Below are positions 41,763 through 49,859 of a stretch of DNA of 64,000 nucleotides, piece after piece. The notes below the pieces were generated by a model. It worked only from the letters and a program-made list of their open reading frames with translations. It was not told the DNA's origin and did no database searches. Origin of the DNA: Bisbaumannia sp015645095. GTDB taxonomy: Bacteria > Pseudomonadota > Gammaproteobacteria > Pseudomonadales > Halomonadaceae. The translations under genes and the position numbers were made by a program. Location: NCBI GenBank assembly GCA_036871055.1, contig CP141893.1:1736001-1800000 (forward strand), given 5' to 3'. Numbering within the stretch: the stretch's first letter is position 1; every line of letters begins with the position of its first letter.

Positions 41763-41800
41763 GCATTACGCCGCCATGCTGCGTATCCTGAGGGTAACGG

Positions 41801-41864
41801 CGTTTTAAACTGCGTGGTTTTATGCCACTATCCCGGCATTACTCGAAGGTATGACGTTTTAAAC
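41801..41864. promoter_or_regulatory. Two CGTTTTAAAC sites upstream of psrA
   Basis: CGTTTTAAAC occurs at 41801-41810 and again at 41855-41864, 54 bases apart. They lie between lexA and psrA and are candidate operators for the TetR-type PsrA, which represses its own gene in Pseudomonas. A related GGTTTTAAACG is present at about 13449-13459. The rest of the 250-base gap holds no gene. Confidence 0.4.
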
Positions 41865-41949
41865 AGCCGTCTTATCCCGGGGCGGGAGCCCCGCCGCCAG
41901 CGGCCCTCGACGAGGGCCCGGAGGAGACGGCCCGGGGGAGTCCTGCCCG

Positions 41950-42606
41950 ATGGCCCAAGCCGATACCGTGACCCGTATTCTCGATACCGCCGAGGTGCTC
42001 TTCGCCGAGCGCGGTTTCGCCGAGACGTCGCTACGCAATATTACCAGCAAGGCCAAGGTCAACCTGGCCGCCGTGAACTACCACTTCGGTTCCAAGAAGT
42101 CGCTGATCCAGGCGGTCTTCGCCCGCTACCTGGATCCCTTCACCGAACGCTTCCACGCCGCCCTGGATGAGCTGGAGGAGGAGTACCGGGGGCGCGATAT
42201 CCCCCTGGAGACCCTGCTCGAGACCATGGCCCGCACCGTCCTGGAGGTGCCTGCCGAGCGCAATAGCCTCAAGGTCTTCATGCGCCTGCTGGGGCTCGCT
42301 TACAGCCAGGCCCAGGGCCACCTGCGCCGCTATATCCAGGAGCACTATGGTGGCGTCTTTACCCGGTTCACCGAACTGGTGCGCCGAGCCACTCCGCAGC
42401 TTCCGGATGCCGAGCGCTTCTGGCGGCTGCACTTCGTGCTGGGCAGCGTGATCTTCACCCTCTCCGGCCTCGACGCCCTGCGCGATATCGCCGAGCAGGA
42501 CTATGGCGAACAGGTCACGGTGCGCGACCTGATCCGCCGCATGCGCCCGGTGGTGGTGGCGGCCATGCAGGCCCCCCTGCCCGAGCCCGCCGAGTCGGTG
42601 GCCTAG
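41950..42606 (+). CDS. psrA: PsrA-like TetR family regulator of fatty acid metabolism
   Basis: A 218-residue TetR-type regulator. The N terminus (ILDTAEVLFAERGFAETSLR, VNLAAVNYHFGSKKSLIQAV) and the later FMRLLGLAYSQAQGHLRRY match P. aeruginosa PsrA over its length. PsrA responds to long-chain acyl ligands and controls beta-oxidation genes and rpoS in Pseudomonas. The neighbourhood lexA-psrA-nagZ is the same as there. GGGGGAG lies before the ATG. Targets in this organism are unknown, though acyl-CoA genes lie 3 to 6 kb downstream. Confidence 0.88.
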   Translation: MAQADTVTRILDTAEVLFAERGFAETSLRNITSKAKVNLAAVNYHFGSKKSLIQAVFARYLDPFTERFHAALDELEEEYRGRDIPLETLLETMARTVLEVPAERNSLKVFMRLLGLAYSQAQGHLRRYIQEHYGGVFTRFTELVRRATPQLPDAERFWRLHFVLGSVIFTLSGLDALRDIAEQDYGEQVTVRDLIRRMRPVVVAAMQAPLPEPAESVA

Positions 42607-42609
42607 GCC

Positions 42610-43122
42610 ATGCGCACGCCACGACTCGAGGCCCTGCCGCCCCAGAGCGCTCCCTGGCTGGAGATCGATCTCGACGCCCAGTGCCTGACCCTCTGGCGGG
42701 GCCGCGAGCGGGTCTCGACTCATGCCGTCTCCAGCGGGGTGGCCGGTAACGGCCAGCGGGAGGGCAGCGGTCAGACCCCCCTGGGCTGGCACTATATCCG
42801 CGCCGCCATCGGCGCCGATCGGCCCCGGGGCACGGTGTTTCGCGGGCGACGACCCACCGGCGAGGTCTACGACCCCGCCGTGGCGCTGACGGGCCGCGAC
42901 ACTATCCTCACTCGCATTCTCTGGCTGTGCGGCCTGGAGCCGGGATACAACCGCGGCGGCGACGTGGATAGCCAGCGTCGCTATATTTATCTGCACGGTA
43001 CCCCGCCGGATCAACCCATGGGCGTGGCGGCCTCCCACGGCTGCATCCGCCTGCGTGACGACGATCTCCTGGCGCTGTTCGCCGCGGCGCCGCCGGGCAC
43101 CCCGGTGTGGCTCCACGACTGA
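42610..43122 (+). CDS. L,D-transpeptidase (YkuD fold) without signal peptide
   Basis: A 170-residue YkuD-domain protein. The catalytic signature is intact: YIYLHGTPPDQPMG followed by SHGCIRLRDDDLL with the nucleophile Cys. WLEIDLDAQCLTLWRGRERV opens the domain as usual. No signal peptide or lipobox is present: the N terminus reads MRTPRLEALPPQSAPW. Start sites further downstream would remove the domain. It begins three bases after psrA and precedes nagZ, a murein recycling enzyme of the cytosol, so a cytosolic role on recycled muropeptides is possible but unproven. Confidence 0.85.
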   Translation: MRTPRLEALPPQSAPWLEIDLDAQCLTLWRGRERVSTHAVSSGVAGNGQREGSGQTPLGWHYIRAAIGADRPRGTVFRGRRPTGEVYDPAVALTGRDTILTRILWLCGLEPGYNRGGDVDSQRRYIYLHGTPPDQPMGVAASHGCIRLRDDDLLALFAAAPPGTPVWLHD

Positions 43123-43188
43123 GAGCCCCTGTTGTCCCAACAGGCATTGGTCTAGAATGCCCCACTTCTTCAGCCAAGGAAGATGAAC

Positions 43189-44205
43189 ATGACGCAACCT
43201 CTCGGCTCGGTGATGCTGGATCTGGAAGGCCCCCGGCTTCGCCCTGAGGAAGGTGACATGCTCAAGCGCCCCGAAGTCGGTGGCGTGATCCTGTTCTCCC
43301 GCAACATCGAAGATGCCCGGCAGGTCCAGGCGCTATGCGCGGCCATTCGCCGTCTGCGCCCCGACCTGCTGCTGGCCATCGACCAGGAGGGCGGCCGGGT
43401 GCAGCGCCTCCACGAGGGCGTGACCCGGCTGCCCTCCATGGCGCGACTCGCCGAGGGCTTCTCCGAGGACCCGCAGGCCGTGGTGCAGCGCTGCCAGGAT
43501 GCCGGCTGGCTACTGGGCATGGAGATGGCCGCCTGCGGCCTCGATCTCTCCTTTGCCCCGGTGCTGGACGTGGATGGCGGCGACTCCGCGGTGATCGGCG
43601 ATCGCAGCTTCTCCGCCGACCCCCAGGTGGTCAGCCTGCTGGGCCGGGCCTTTATCAAGGGGCTTCACGAGGCGGGCATGGTCGCCGTGGGCAAGCACTT
43701 CCCCGGCCATGGCGGCGTCGCCGCCGACTCCCACCGGGAGCTCCCGGTGGACCCGCGCCCCCTGGAGGCGCTGCGGGCCCATGACCTGCTGCCCTTCGCC
43801 GAACTGGCCGGGGAGCTGGACGGCGTGATGCCGGCCCATGTGGTCTATTCCGCCTTCGACGAGCGTCCCGCCGGCTTCTCGCGCAGCTGGCTGGGCCTGC
43901 TGCGCGAGGAGCTCGGCTTCAAGGGCACCATCTTCTCCGATGATCTCGGCATGGCCGGCGCCGCCGTGGCCGGCAGCCCCGGCGAGCGGGCCCTGGCCGC
44001 CCTCGAGGCGGGCTGCGACATGGTGCTGATCTGCAATGATCGCGCCGCCGCCCTGGAGGTGCTGGACGCCTGCCAGGGACGTGCCTGCAAGCGTCAGGCC
44101 AAGCTGCGCTACTGCCGGGCCCGCCCCAGCCTCGAGGCCCTGCCGGCACTGTCCCGCTGGCGCCGGGTTCATGCCCAGCTGGAATCCCTGGCCGAGCCAT
44201 CCTGA
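43189..44205 (+). CDS. nagZ: Beta-N-acetylhexosaminidase NagZ
   Basis: A 338-residue glycoside hydrolase family 3 enzyme that removes GlcNAc from 1,6-anhydromuropeptides in the cytosol. Marks are GVILFSRNIED, LLLAIDQEGGRVQRL and the catalytic loop KHFPGHGGVAADSHRELPVD, plus the nucleophile region TIFSDDLGMAGA. The second ATG (43189) has AAGGA at better spacing than the first (43183). Gene order after psrA is conserved with Pseudomonas. Confidence 0.95.
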   Translation: MTQPLGSVMLDLEGPRLRPEEGDMLKRPEVGGVILFSRNIEDARQVQALCAAIRRLRPDLLLAIDQEGGRVQRLHEGVTRLPSMARLAEGFSEDPQAVVQRCQDAGWLLGMEMAACGLDLSFAPVLDVDGGDSAVIGDRSFSADPQVVSLLGRAFIKGLHEAGMVAVGKHFPGHGGVAADSHRELPVDPRPLEALRAHDLLPFAELAGELDGVMPAHVVYSAFDERPAGFSRSWLGLLREELGFKGTIFSDDLGMAGAAVAGSPGERALAALEAGCDMVLICNDRAAALEVLDACQGRACKRQAKLRYCRARPSLEALPALSRWRRVHAQLESLAEPS

Positions 44206-44275
44206 CCGGCCCCTAACTAGCCCCCGGCGGCGCTTATCCGGCGTCGCCGTCTTAGCCGACTTCGAGAGCGAGCCC

Positions 44276-44854
44276 ATGACGCGACTGGCCCCCGAGCACC
44301 ATGAATCCCTGACCACCATGCGCGATGTGATGGCCGATGCCGACTGCCTGATCACCCAGGAAGCGGTCGAACGCGCCCTGGATCGCATGGCCGAGCAGAT
44401 CACCGCCGACCTGGGCGACAAGCTGCCGGTCTTCTACTGCGTAATGAACGGTGGCCTGATCACCACCGGCCACCTGTTGACTCGCCTGGGTTTCCCCCTG
44501 GAGGTGGACTACCTGCATGCCACCCGCTACCGGGGGGGGATCCGCGGTGGCGAGCTGTTCTGGCGGGTCTCTCCGGAGATTCCCATGGCCGGCCGCCATG
44601 TGGTGATCGTCGACGATATCCTCGACGAGGGCGCCACCCTGGCGGCGATTCTCGACTACTGCCGCGAGGCGGGGGCGGCCAGCGTCTCCACCGCCGTGCT
44701 GGTGGACAAGACCCACGAGCGCAAGGCGGTGCCGGGACTCCGCGCCGACTACTGCAGCCTCGAGGTCGAGGACCGTTACGTATTCGGTTTCGGTATGGAT
44801 TACAAAGGCTACTGGCGCAACGCCCCGGGGATCTTTGCCCCGAAGGGACTGTAA
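44276..44854 (+). CDS. hpt: Hypoxanthine(-guanine) phosphoribosyltransferase
   Basis: A 192-residue salvage enzyme. It has FYCVMNGGLITTGHLL, the flexible loop YRGGIRGGELFW, the PRPP loop VIVDDILDEGATL and the C-terminal YVFGFGMDYKGYWRN. It lies 70 bases after nagZ. With apt and gpt at 25 kb it completes purine base salvage. The 3' end faces an acyl-CoA ligase gene across a terminator cassette. Confidence 0.92.
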   Translation: MTRLAPEHHESLTTMRDVMADADCLITQEAVERALDRMAEQITADLGDKLPVFYCVMNGGLITTGHLLTRLGFPLEVDYLHATRYRGGIRGGELFWRVSPEIPMAGRHVVIVDDILDEGATLAAILDYCREAGAASVSTAVLVDKTHERKAVPGLRADYCSLEVEDRYVFGFGMDYKGYWRNAPGIFAPKGL

Positions 44855-44860
44855 GCCACA

Positions 44861-44943
44861 AGCCTGAAGCTGGAAGAAAAACCGCCTCCGAGGTCTTGCC
44901 TCGGAGGCGGTGTTATTTAGGCTGCTATTCAGCTTCCGGCTTA
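44861..44943 (-). terminator. Terminator cassette between hpt and the acyl-CoA ligase
   Basis: The hairpin 44881-44911 (ACCGCCTCCGAGG with its complement, loop TCTTG) reads into TTTTTCTTCC on the minus strand and GTTATTT on the plus strand. Flanks AAGCCTGAAGCTGGAAG and AGGCTGCTATTCAGCTTCC match those of the purN terminator near 11.45 kb, although the hairpin sequences differ. Confidence 0.8.
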
Positions 44944-46626
44944 GGCAAGTCCCAGTTCGTGGGTGGCTTCCTCGCGCATCTTGAATTTCTGGATCTTGCC
45001 GGTGACGGTCATCGGAAACTCATCGACGAACTTCACGTAGCGCGGAACCTTGTAGTGGGCGATCTGGCCCTGGCAGAAGGCCTTGAGGCCCGCCTCGTCG
45101 AGGTGCTCGCCGTCGCTGAGCTTGACCCAGGCCATCACTTCCTCGCCGTACTTCTCGTCGGGCACGCCGATCACCTGCACATCGGAGATGGCCGGGTGGG
45201 TGTAGAGGAAGTCCTCGATCTCCCGGGGATAGATGTTCTCGCCGCCGCGGATGATCATGTCCTTGATGCGTCCGACGATGGCCACATAGCCCTCATCGTC
45301 CATGCTCGCCAGGTCGCCGGTATGCATCCAGCCGGCGTCATCGATGGCCTTGGCGGTGGCCGCCTCGTTGTTCCAGTAGCCGAGCATCACGCTGTAGCCA
45401 CGGGTACAGAGCTCGCCGGTGGTGCCCAGGGGCACCACGGCGCCGGTCTCCGGGTCGACCAGCTTCACCTCCAGGTGGGGATGAATGGTGCCCACGGTGG
45501 TGACGCGCTTCTCCAGGGGGGCGTCGGTACGGGTCTGGAAGCTGACCGGGCTGGTCTCGGTCATGCCGTAGCAGATGGTGACCTCCTCCATGTGCATCTT
45601 GTCGATCACCTTGCGCATCACCTCGATGGGGCAGATGGAGCCGGCCATGATGCCGGTGCGCAGGCTGGAGAGGTCGAAGCCGGCGAAGTCGGGGTGCTCC
45701 AGTTCGGCGATAAACATGGTGGGTACCCCGTAGAGGGCGGTGGCGCGCTCCTCGGCCACGGCGCTCAGGGTACTCTCCGGGTCGAAGCCATCGCCGGGGT
45801 AGATCATGGTGGCGCCATGGGTGACGCAGCCCAGGTTGCCCATCACCATGCCGAAGCAGTGGTAGAGGGGCACCGGGATCACCATCCGATCGGCCTCGCT
45901 CAGCTTCATGGTGCGGGCGACGAAGAAGCCATTGTTGAGGATATTGTGGTGGGAGAGGGTGGCTCCCTTGGGGGCCCCGGTGGTCCCGGAGGTGTACTGG
46001 ATATTGATCGGCTCGTCGAACTGCAGGCTTGCCTGCACCTCGGCCAGGCGCGCCTCGCCCACCGCCTCGGCCTTGCCCTGGAGGGCCTGCCAGCTGAGCA
46101 TGCCGGGCAGGGTGCGCTCGGTGTCCAGGCAGATCACCCGCTTGAGCTCGGGGAGCCGGGCGCTCTGCAGCGAGGCGGGATCACTAGCCTGCAATTCCGG
46201 CACCAGCTCTGCCAGGGTCGCCACATAGTCCGAGCTCTTGAAGGCCCCCTGCAGGATCAGTGTCGAGGTGCCCGACTGCTTGAGGGCGTACTCCAGTTCA
46301 TGGGTGCGGTAGCTGGGATTGATATTGACCAGGATGGCGCCGATCTTGGCGGTGGCGAACTGGGTCAGGGTCCACTCGGCGCAGTTGGGGGACCAGATCC
46401 CCACCCGGTCGCCCTTGGCGACGCCAAGCGCCAGCAGGGCGCGGGCGGTCCGGTTGACCGCGGCCTGAAGTTCCCGCCAACGATAGCGTATGCCCTGGTG
46501 TCGGCTGATCAGGGCCTCCCGATCCGGGAAGCGAGCCGCGGTGGTGTCGAAGCAGTCGCCGATGGTCTGGCCCTTGAGGGGCGTATCGCTGATTCCACTG
46601 ACATAGCTGGCAGGCTGAGGCGTCAT
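44941..46626 (-). CDS. AMP-forming acyl-CoA synthetase
   Basis: A 561-residue ANL-family ligase. The ATP/AMP motif is YTSGTTGAPKGATLSHHN, with CYGMTETSPVSFQTR, GYSVMLGYWNNE, the hinge region IVGRIKDMIIRGGENIYPRE and the catalytic Lys near the end (FPMTVTGKIQKFKMRE). It is of the FadD/AtuH-like medium-to-branched-chain type. A MerR-family LiuR-like gene lies 88 bases upstream on the same strand, suggesting a role in activating short or branched acids. The exact substrate is not determined. Confidence 0.9.
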   Translation of the reverse strand: MTPQPASYVSGISDTPLKGQTIGDCFDTTAARFPDREALISRHQGIRYRWRELQAAVNRTARALLALGVAKGDRVGIWSPNCAEWTLTQFATAKIGAILVNINPSYRTHELEYALKQSGTSTLILQGAFKSSDYVATLAELVPELQASDPASLQSARLPELKRVICLDTERTLPGMLSWQALQGKAEAVGEARLAEVQASLQFDEPINIQYTSGTTGAPKGATLSHHNILNNGFFVARTMKLSEADRMVIPVPLYHCFGMVMGNLGCVTHGATMIYPGDGFDPESTLSAVAEERATALYGVPTMFIAELEHPDFAGFDLSSLRTGIMAGSICPIEVMRKVIDKMHMEEVTICYGMTETSPVSFQTRTDAPLEKRVTTVGTIHPHLEVKLVDPETGAVVPLGTTGELCTRGYSVMLGYWNNEAATAKAIDDAGWMHTGDLASMDDEGYVAIVGRIKDMIIRGGENIYPREIEDFLYTHPAISDVQVIGVPDEKYGEEVMAWVKLSDGEHLDEAGLKAFCQGQIAHYKVPRYVKFVDEFPMTVTGKIQKFKMREEATHELGLA

Positions 46627-46714
46627 GCTGGCTCCTTGATGGATAAGGCTTGTTATTGTTGCGAAGGCGACGCCGAGGACGCCGCCGGGTGTCCATGACG
46701 GGAGCGGGGCCGAC

Positions 46715-47170
46715 TCAGGTGACGTCGTGGCGATCCAGCTGCTCGAGGACGCTGCGGCAACGGCTCTCCACTTCGTCGAGCTCCTGCTGCATCAGGCGGA
46801 TATCCTCCAGGCGCGCCTGCATCTCGGCCCGCTTGGCACTGAGGATCTCCAGCATGCGCTGCAACTGACGCGTATTGCCATCCGGCATGGCGTCGTAGAG
46901 CTCGATGACCTCGCGAATCTCCGCCAGGGTAAAGCCGAGGCGCTTGCCCCTCAGGGTCAGCTTGAGGCGAACCCGATCCTTCTCGTGGTAGATACGGGTC
47001 TGGCCGCGCCGCTCCGGGGCCAGCAGCCCCTCCTGCTCGTAGAAGCGGATGGTGCGGGGCGTCACCTCGAACAGCCGCGACAGCTCACCGATGGAGTAGG
47101 TGCGTCGGTGGTGTCTGAGGGGGGTGGTCGCGCTGGCGGAAGGCGTGGCCTCCTGGCGGGGCTTCGACAT
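46715..47170 (-). CDS. liuR: LiuR-like MerR family regulator
   Basis: A 151-residue MerR-type regulator. The winged helix reads YSIGELSRLFEVTPRTIRFYEQEGLLAPERR, followed by GFTLAEIREVIELYDA and a C-terminal coiled coil with a single Cys. LiuR controls leucine/isovalerate and related acyl-CoA catabolism in gammaproteobacteria. The palindrome TTTACGTTAACGTAAA, close to the LiuR consensus, lies 87 bases upstream. The start at 47170 has AGGA eight bases away; ATGs upstream lack this. The N terminus carries about 25 disordered residues. Confidence 0.82.
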   Translation of the reverse strand: MSKPRQEATPSASATTPLRHHRRTYSIGELSRLFEVTPRTIRFYEQEGLLAPERRGQTRIYHEKDRVRLKLTLRGKRLGFTLAEIREVIELYDAMPDGNTRQLQRMLEILSAKRAEMQARLEDIRLMQQELDEVESRCRSVLEQLDRHDVT

Positions 47171-47256
47171 CGTTGTCATCCTGTAGTCAGACGGTTTGGC
47201 GGTGTGTCGCCTATGATCTCGCATCCCGTCCTTGCTTTCCAAAGACTAGCGCCATG

Positions 47257-47272
47257 TTTACGTTAACGTAAA
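47257..47272. promoter_or_regulatory. LiuR-type operator
   Basis: TTTACGTTAACGTAAA is a perfect 16-bp palindrome in the divergent region between the LiuR-like gene and the acyl-CoA dehydrogenase gene, fitting the MerR-type LiuR site with ACGT half sites. Confidence 0.75.
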
Positions 47273-47318
47273 GTGCTGAATGATCGACTTTGGGTGTAGG
47301 CTCGGGGGATGTCAAAAA

Positions 47319-47338
47319 AACCTAGCAAGTGCTAGGTT
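47319..47338. promoter_or_regulatory. Second operator-like palindrome before the acyl-CoA dehydrogenase
   Basis: AACCTAGCA-AG-TGCTAGGTT is a 9+9 inverted repeat 62 bases before the start codon, preceded by a run of seven A and followed by GGTTTTTA. It looks like a TetR-type operator, but the flanking A and T runs would also make a weak hairpin. Confidence 0.5.
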
Positions 47339-47400
47339 GGTTTTTAGCCGCACGAGGGAATCATGGCCCCCGGCGCCATCCATTAACGAGGAGTGAAGGC

Positions 47401-48567
47401 ATGGACTTTTCCCTTACCGAGGATCAACGGGCCCTGCAGCAGGCCGCGGCGGACTTCGCCCGTGCCGAGCTGGTCGACCACGCCACCGACTGGGACGCGC
47501 GCTCCCACTTCCCGGTGGAGGTGATCAAGCGCGCCGGCGAGGCGGGCTTCCTGGCCATCTATACCCCGGAAGCGGCGGGGGGGCTTGGGCTATCGCGACT
47601 GGATGCCTCGCTGATCTTCGAGCAGCTGGCCACCGGCTGTATCTCCACCACCGCCTACCTGACCATTCACAACATGGCCACCTGGATGGTCGCCAACTGG
47701 GGCGGCGCCAGCCTCCAGGAGGCCTGGCTGCCGCGCCTGGTAAGCGGCGAGGCACTGGCTTCCTACTGCCTCACCGAGCCGGGCAGCGGCTCCGATGCGG
47801 CCAGCCTGCGCACCAAGGCGGTTCGCGACGGCGATGACTATGTGCTCACCGGCTCCAAGATGTTCATTTCTGGGGCCGGGGCCACCGACCTGCTGGTCGT
47901 GATGGCCCGCACCGGCGGTCCGGACAGCGGTGCCGCCGGGGTCTCCGCCTTCGCCGTGCCGGCGGATGCCGCCGGCATCGAGTATGGCAAGAACGAGGAG
48001 AAGATGGGCTGGAAGAGCCAGCCCACCCGGCTGGTCAGCTTCGATGGGGTGCGGGTCCCGGCCACCCATCGCCTGGGCGAGGAGGGCGAGGGTTTCAAGT
48101 TCGCCATGAAGGGCCTCGACGGCGGTCGCCTGAATATCGCCAGCTGCTCCCTGGGGGCCGCCCAGCAGGCCCTGACCCTGGCTCGCGATTACCTGGGGGA
48201 TCGCCAGCAGTTCGGTCGTCCCCTGAGCGCCTTCCAGGCCCTGCAGTTCAAGCTCGCCGACATGGCCACCGAACTCACCGCGGCGCGGCTGATGGTGCGG
48301 CATGCGGCCTGGCGGCTCGATCACGGCGACCCCGAAGCGACGGCCTACTGCGCCATGGCCAAGCGTCACGCCACCGACATGGGGTTTTCGGTGTGCAACG
48401 AGGCGCTGCAGCTGCATGGCGGCTATGGCTATATCAAGGAGTATCCCCTGGAGCGGCTGGTACGCGACACCCGGGTGCATCAGATTCTCGAGGGCACCAA
48501 CGAGATCATGCGGGTGATCATTGCCCGGCGGCTGCTGGCCGACGGGGTGGTCGAGTCCCTGGCGTAA
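47401..48567 (+). CDS. Acyl-CoA dehydrogenase (isobutyryl-CoA dehydrogenase-like)
   Basis: A 388-residue FAD flavoprotein. It has ASYCLTEPGSGSDAASLRT, SKMFISGAGATDLLVVMAR, the QLHGGYGYIKEYPLERLVRD signature and the catalytic base Glu in ILEGTNEIMRVI. The overall pattern, with IFEQLATGCISTTAYLTIHN near residue 80, resembles isobutyryl-CoA dehydrogenase of valine breakdown. The downstream gene encodes a 3-hydroxyisobutyryl-CoA hydrolase-like protein, which supports this. GAGGAG lies before the ATG. Confidence 0.88.
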   Translation: MDFSLTEDQRALQQAAADFARAELVDHATDWDARSHFPVEVIKRAGEAGFLAIYTPEAAGGLGLSRLDASLIFEQLATGCISTTAYLTIHNMATWMVANWGGASLQEAWLPRLVSGEALASYCLTEPGSGSDAASLRTKAVRDGDDYVLTGSKMFISGAGATDLLVVMARTGGPDSGAAGVSAFAVPADAAGIEYGKNEEKMGWKSQPTRLVSFDGVRVPATHRLGEEGEGFKFAMKGLDGGRLNIASCSLGAAQQALTLARDYLGDRQQFGRPLSAFQALQFKLADMATELTAARLMVRHAAWRLDHGDPEATAYCAMAKRHATDMGFSVCNEALQLHGGYGYIKEYPLERLVRDTRVHQILEGTNEIMRVIIARRLLADGVVESLA

Positions 48568-48631
48568 ATCGTCACCGGGAAATCCGATACGATGGTGCCC
48601 TGATGGCCAACGAATCCAGCGAGGAGGGAAG

Positions 48632-49741
48632 ATGAGCGACGAGGTGGTAATTTTCGAGGAGGTCCCGCTGCGCGGCGGGCGACGGCTGGGGGTGGCGCGG
48701 CTCAATGCGCCACGGGCCCTGAATGCCCTGTCCCGGGCGATGATCGAGGCCCTGGACCAGCGTCTCTCGGCCTGGGCCGAGGCCGATGATGTGGCGGCGG
48801 TCTGGCTGGAGGGGGCCGGCGACAAGGCGTTCTGTGCCGGCGGCGATATCGTCGCCCTCTACCGGGCCATCGGCGAGGGTGCGGAGGCGGCCACCGCCTT
48901 TACCAGTGACTACTTCAGCGCCGAGTATCGCCTGGATTATCGTATCCATGCCTACCCCAAGCCGGTCGTGGTGTGGGGCAACGGCATCGTCATGGGCGGT
49001 GGCCTGGGGCTGATGGCCGGCGCCTCCCACCGCCTGGCCACCGAGACCACCCGCATCGCCATGCCGGAGATCACCATCGGCCTCTACCCGGATATCGGCG
49101 CCAGCTGGTTCCTCGGACGCATGGCGCCGGGCATCGGCGCCTACCTGGGGCTGACCGGGGCCCAGCTCAATGCCCGCGATGCCCTCGACCTGGGGCTGGC
49201 GGATCGCCTGGTGCCCCGGGAGGCCCGGGAGGCCCTGCTGGCGGCCCTCGGCGAGGCGGACTTCGCCGCCGATGCGCCTGCCGCCGTGGTGGATGCGGTG
49301 CTCGATCGCTTCGAGGCCCGTGGGCAGGCGCCAGCGGCTCAGCTATGGCCCCACTTCGATCATCTGCAGTCGCTGACCGCCCGGGGCAGCCTGACCGAGG
49401 CAGCGGCACGCATCCTCGCGGACCCGAGCGACGATTCCTGGCTGGCCGCCAACCGCCAGCGCCTGGCCGAGGGCTGTCCGCTCAGTGCTCACCTGGCCTG
49501 GACGATGATCCAGCGCCATCGCCACGGCAGCCTGGCCCAGGCATTGCGCGAGGAGCTCACGCTATCGGTGCGCTGCTGCGTGGAGGGCGACCTGGGGGAG
49601 GGGGTGCGTGCCCTGCTGATCGACAAGGACAAGACCCCGCGCTGGTCCCATGCCGGCCTCGATCGGGTGCCCGCGGCGGAGGTCGAGGCCCTGCTGCGCC
49701 CCCTGTGGTCCGAGGAGAGCCATCCGTTGCGGGATCTCTAG
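48632..49741 (+). CDS. 3-hydroxyisobutyryl-CoA hydrolase-like enoyl-CoA hydratase family protein
   Basis: A 369-residue crotonase-fold protein, longer than enoyl-CoA hydratases (about 260) and of the length of 3-hydroxyisobutyryl-CoA hydrolases. Marks are LNAPRALNALSRAMI, CAGGDIVALYR, GNGIVMGGGLGLM and the catalytic Glu/Asp region MPEITIGLYPDIGASWFL. The C-terminal section has VRALLIDKDKTPRW, typical of the hydrolase. It lies 64 bases after the dehydrogenase with GAGGAGG upstream. Together they suggest valine catabolism. A terminator follows. Confidence 0.88.
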   Translation: MSDEVVIFEEVPLRGGRRLGVARLNAPRALNALSRAMIEALDQRLSAWAEADDVAAVWLEGAGDKAFCAGGDIVALYRAIGEGAEAATAFTSDYFSAEYRLDYRIHAYPKPVVVWGNGIVMGGGLGLMAGASHRLATETTRIAMPEITIGLYPDIGASWFLGRMAPGIGAYLGLTGAQLNARDALDLGLADRLVPREAREALLAALGEADFAADAPAAVVDAVLDRFEARGQAPAAQLWPHFDHLQSLTARGSLTEAAARILADPSDDSWLAANRQRLAEGCPLSAHLAWTMIQRHRHGSLAQALREELTLSVRCCVEGDLGEGVRALLIDKDKTPRWSHAGLDRVPAAEVEALLRPLWSEESHPLRDL

Positions 49742-49768
49742 GCTCGACACCCAAGCGTGTCCTTGGAT

Positions 49769-49801
49769 CGGGACGCCGGGTTCTGCCCGGCGTCCCGTTT
49801 T
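49769..49801 (+). terminator. Terminator after the valine catabolism pair
   Basis: CGGGACGCCGGG and CCCGGCGTCCCG form a 12-bp stem around TTCTG, followed by TTTT. Confidence 0.85.
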
Positions 49802-49859
49802 GCCTCCCGGCGGGGGAAGGGGGCACAATTCGCGGCCTAATCGTTGACCGCGAGGCCCC

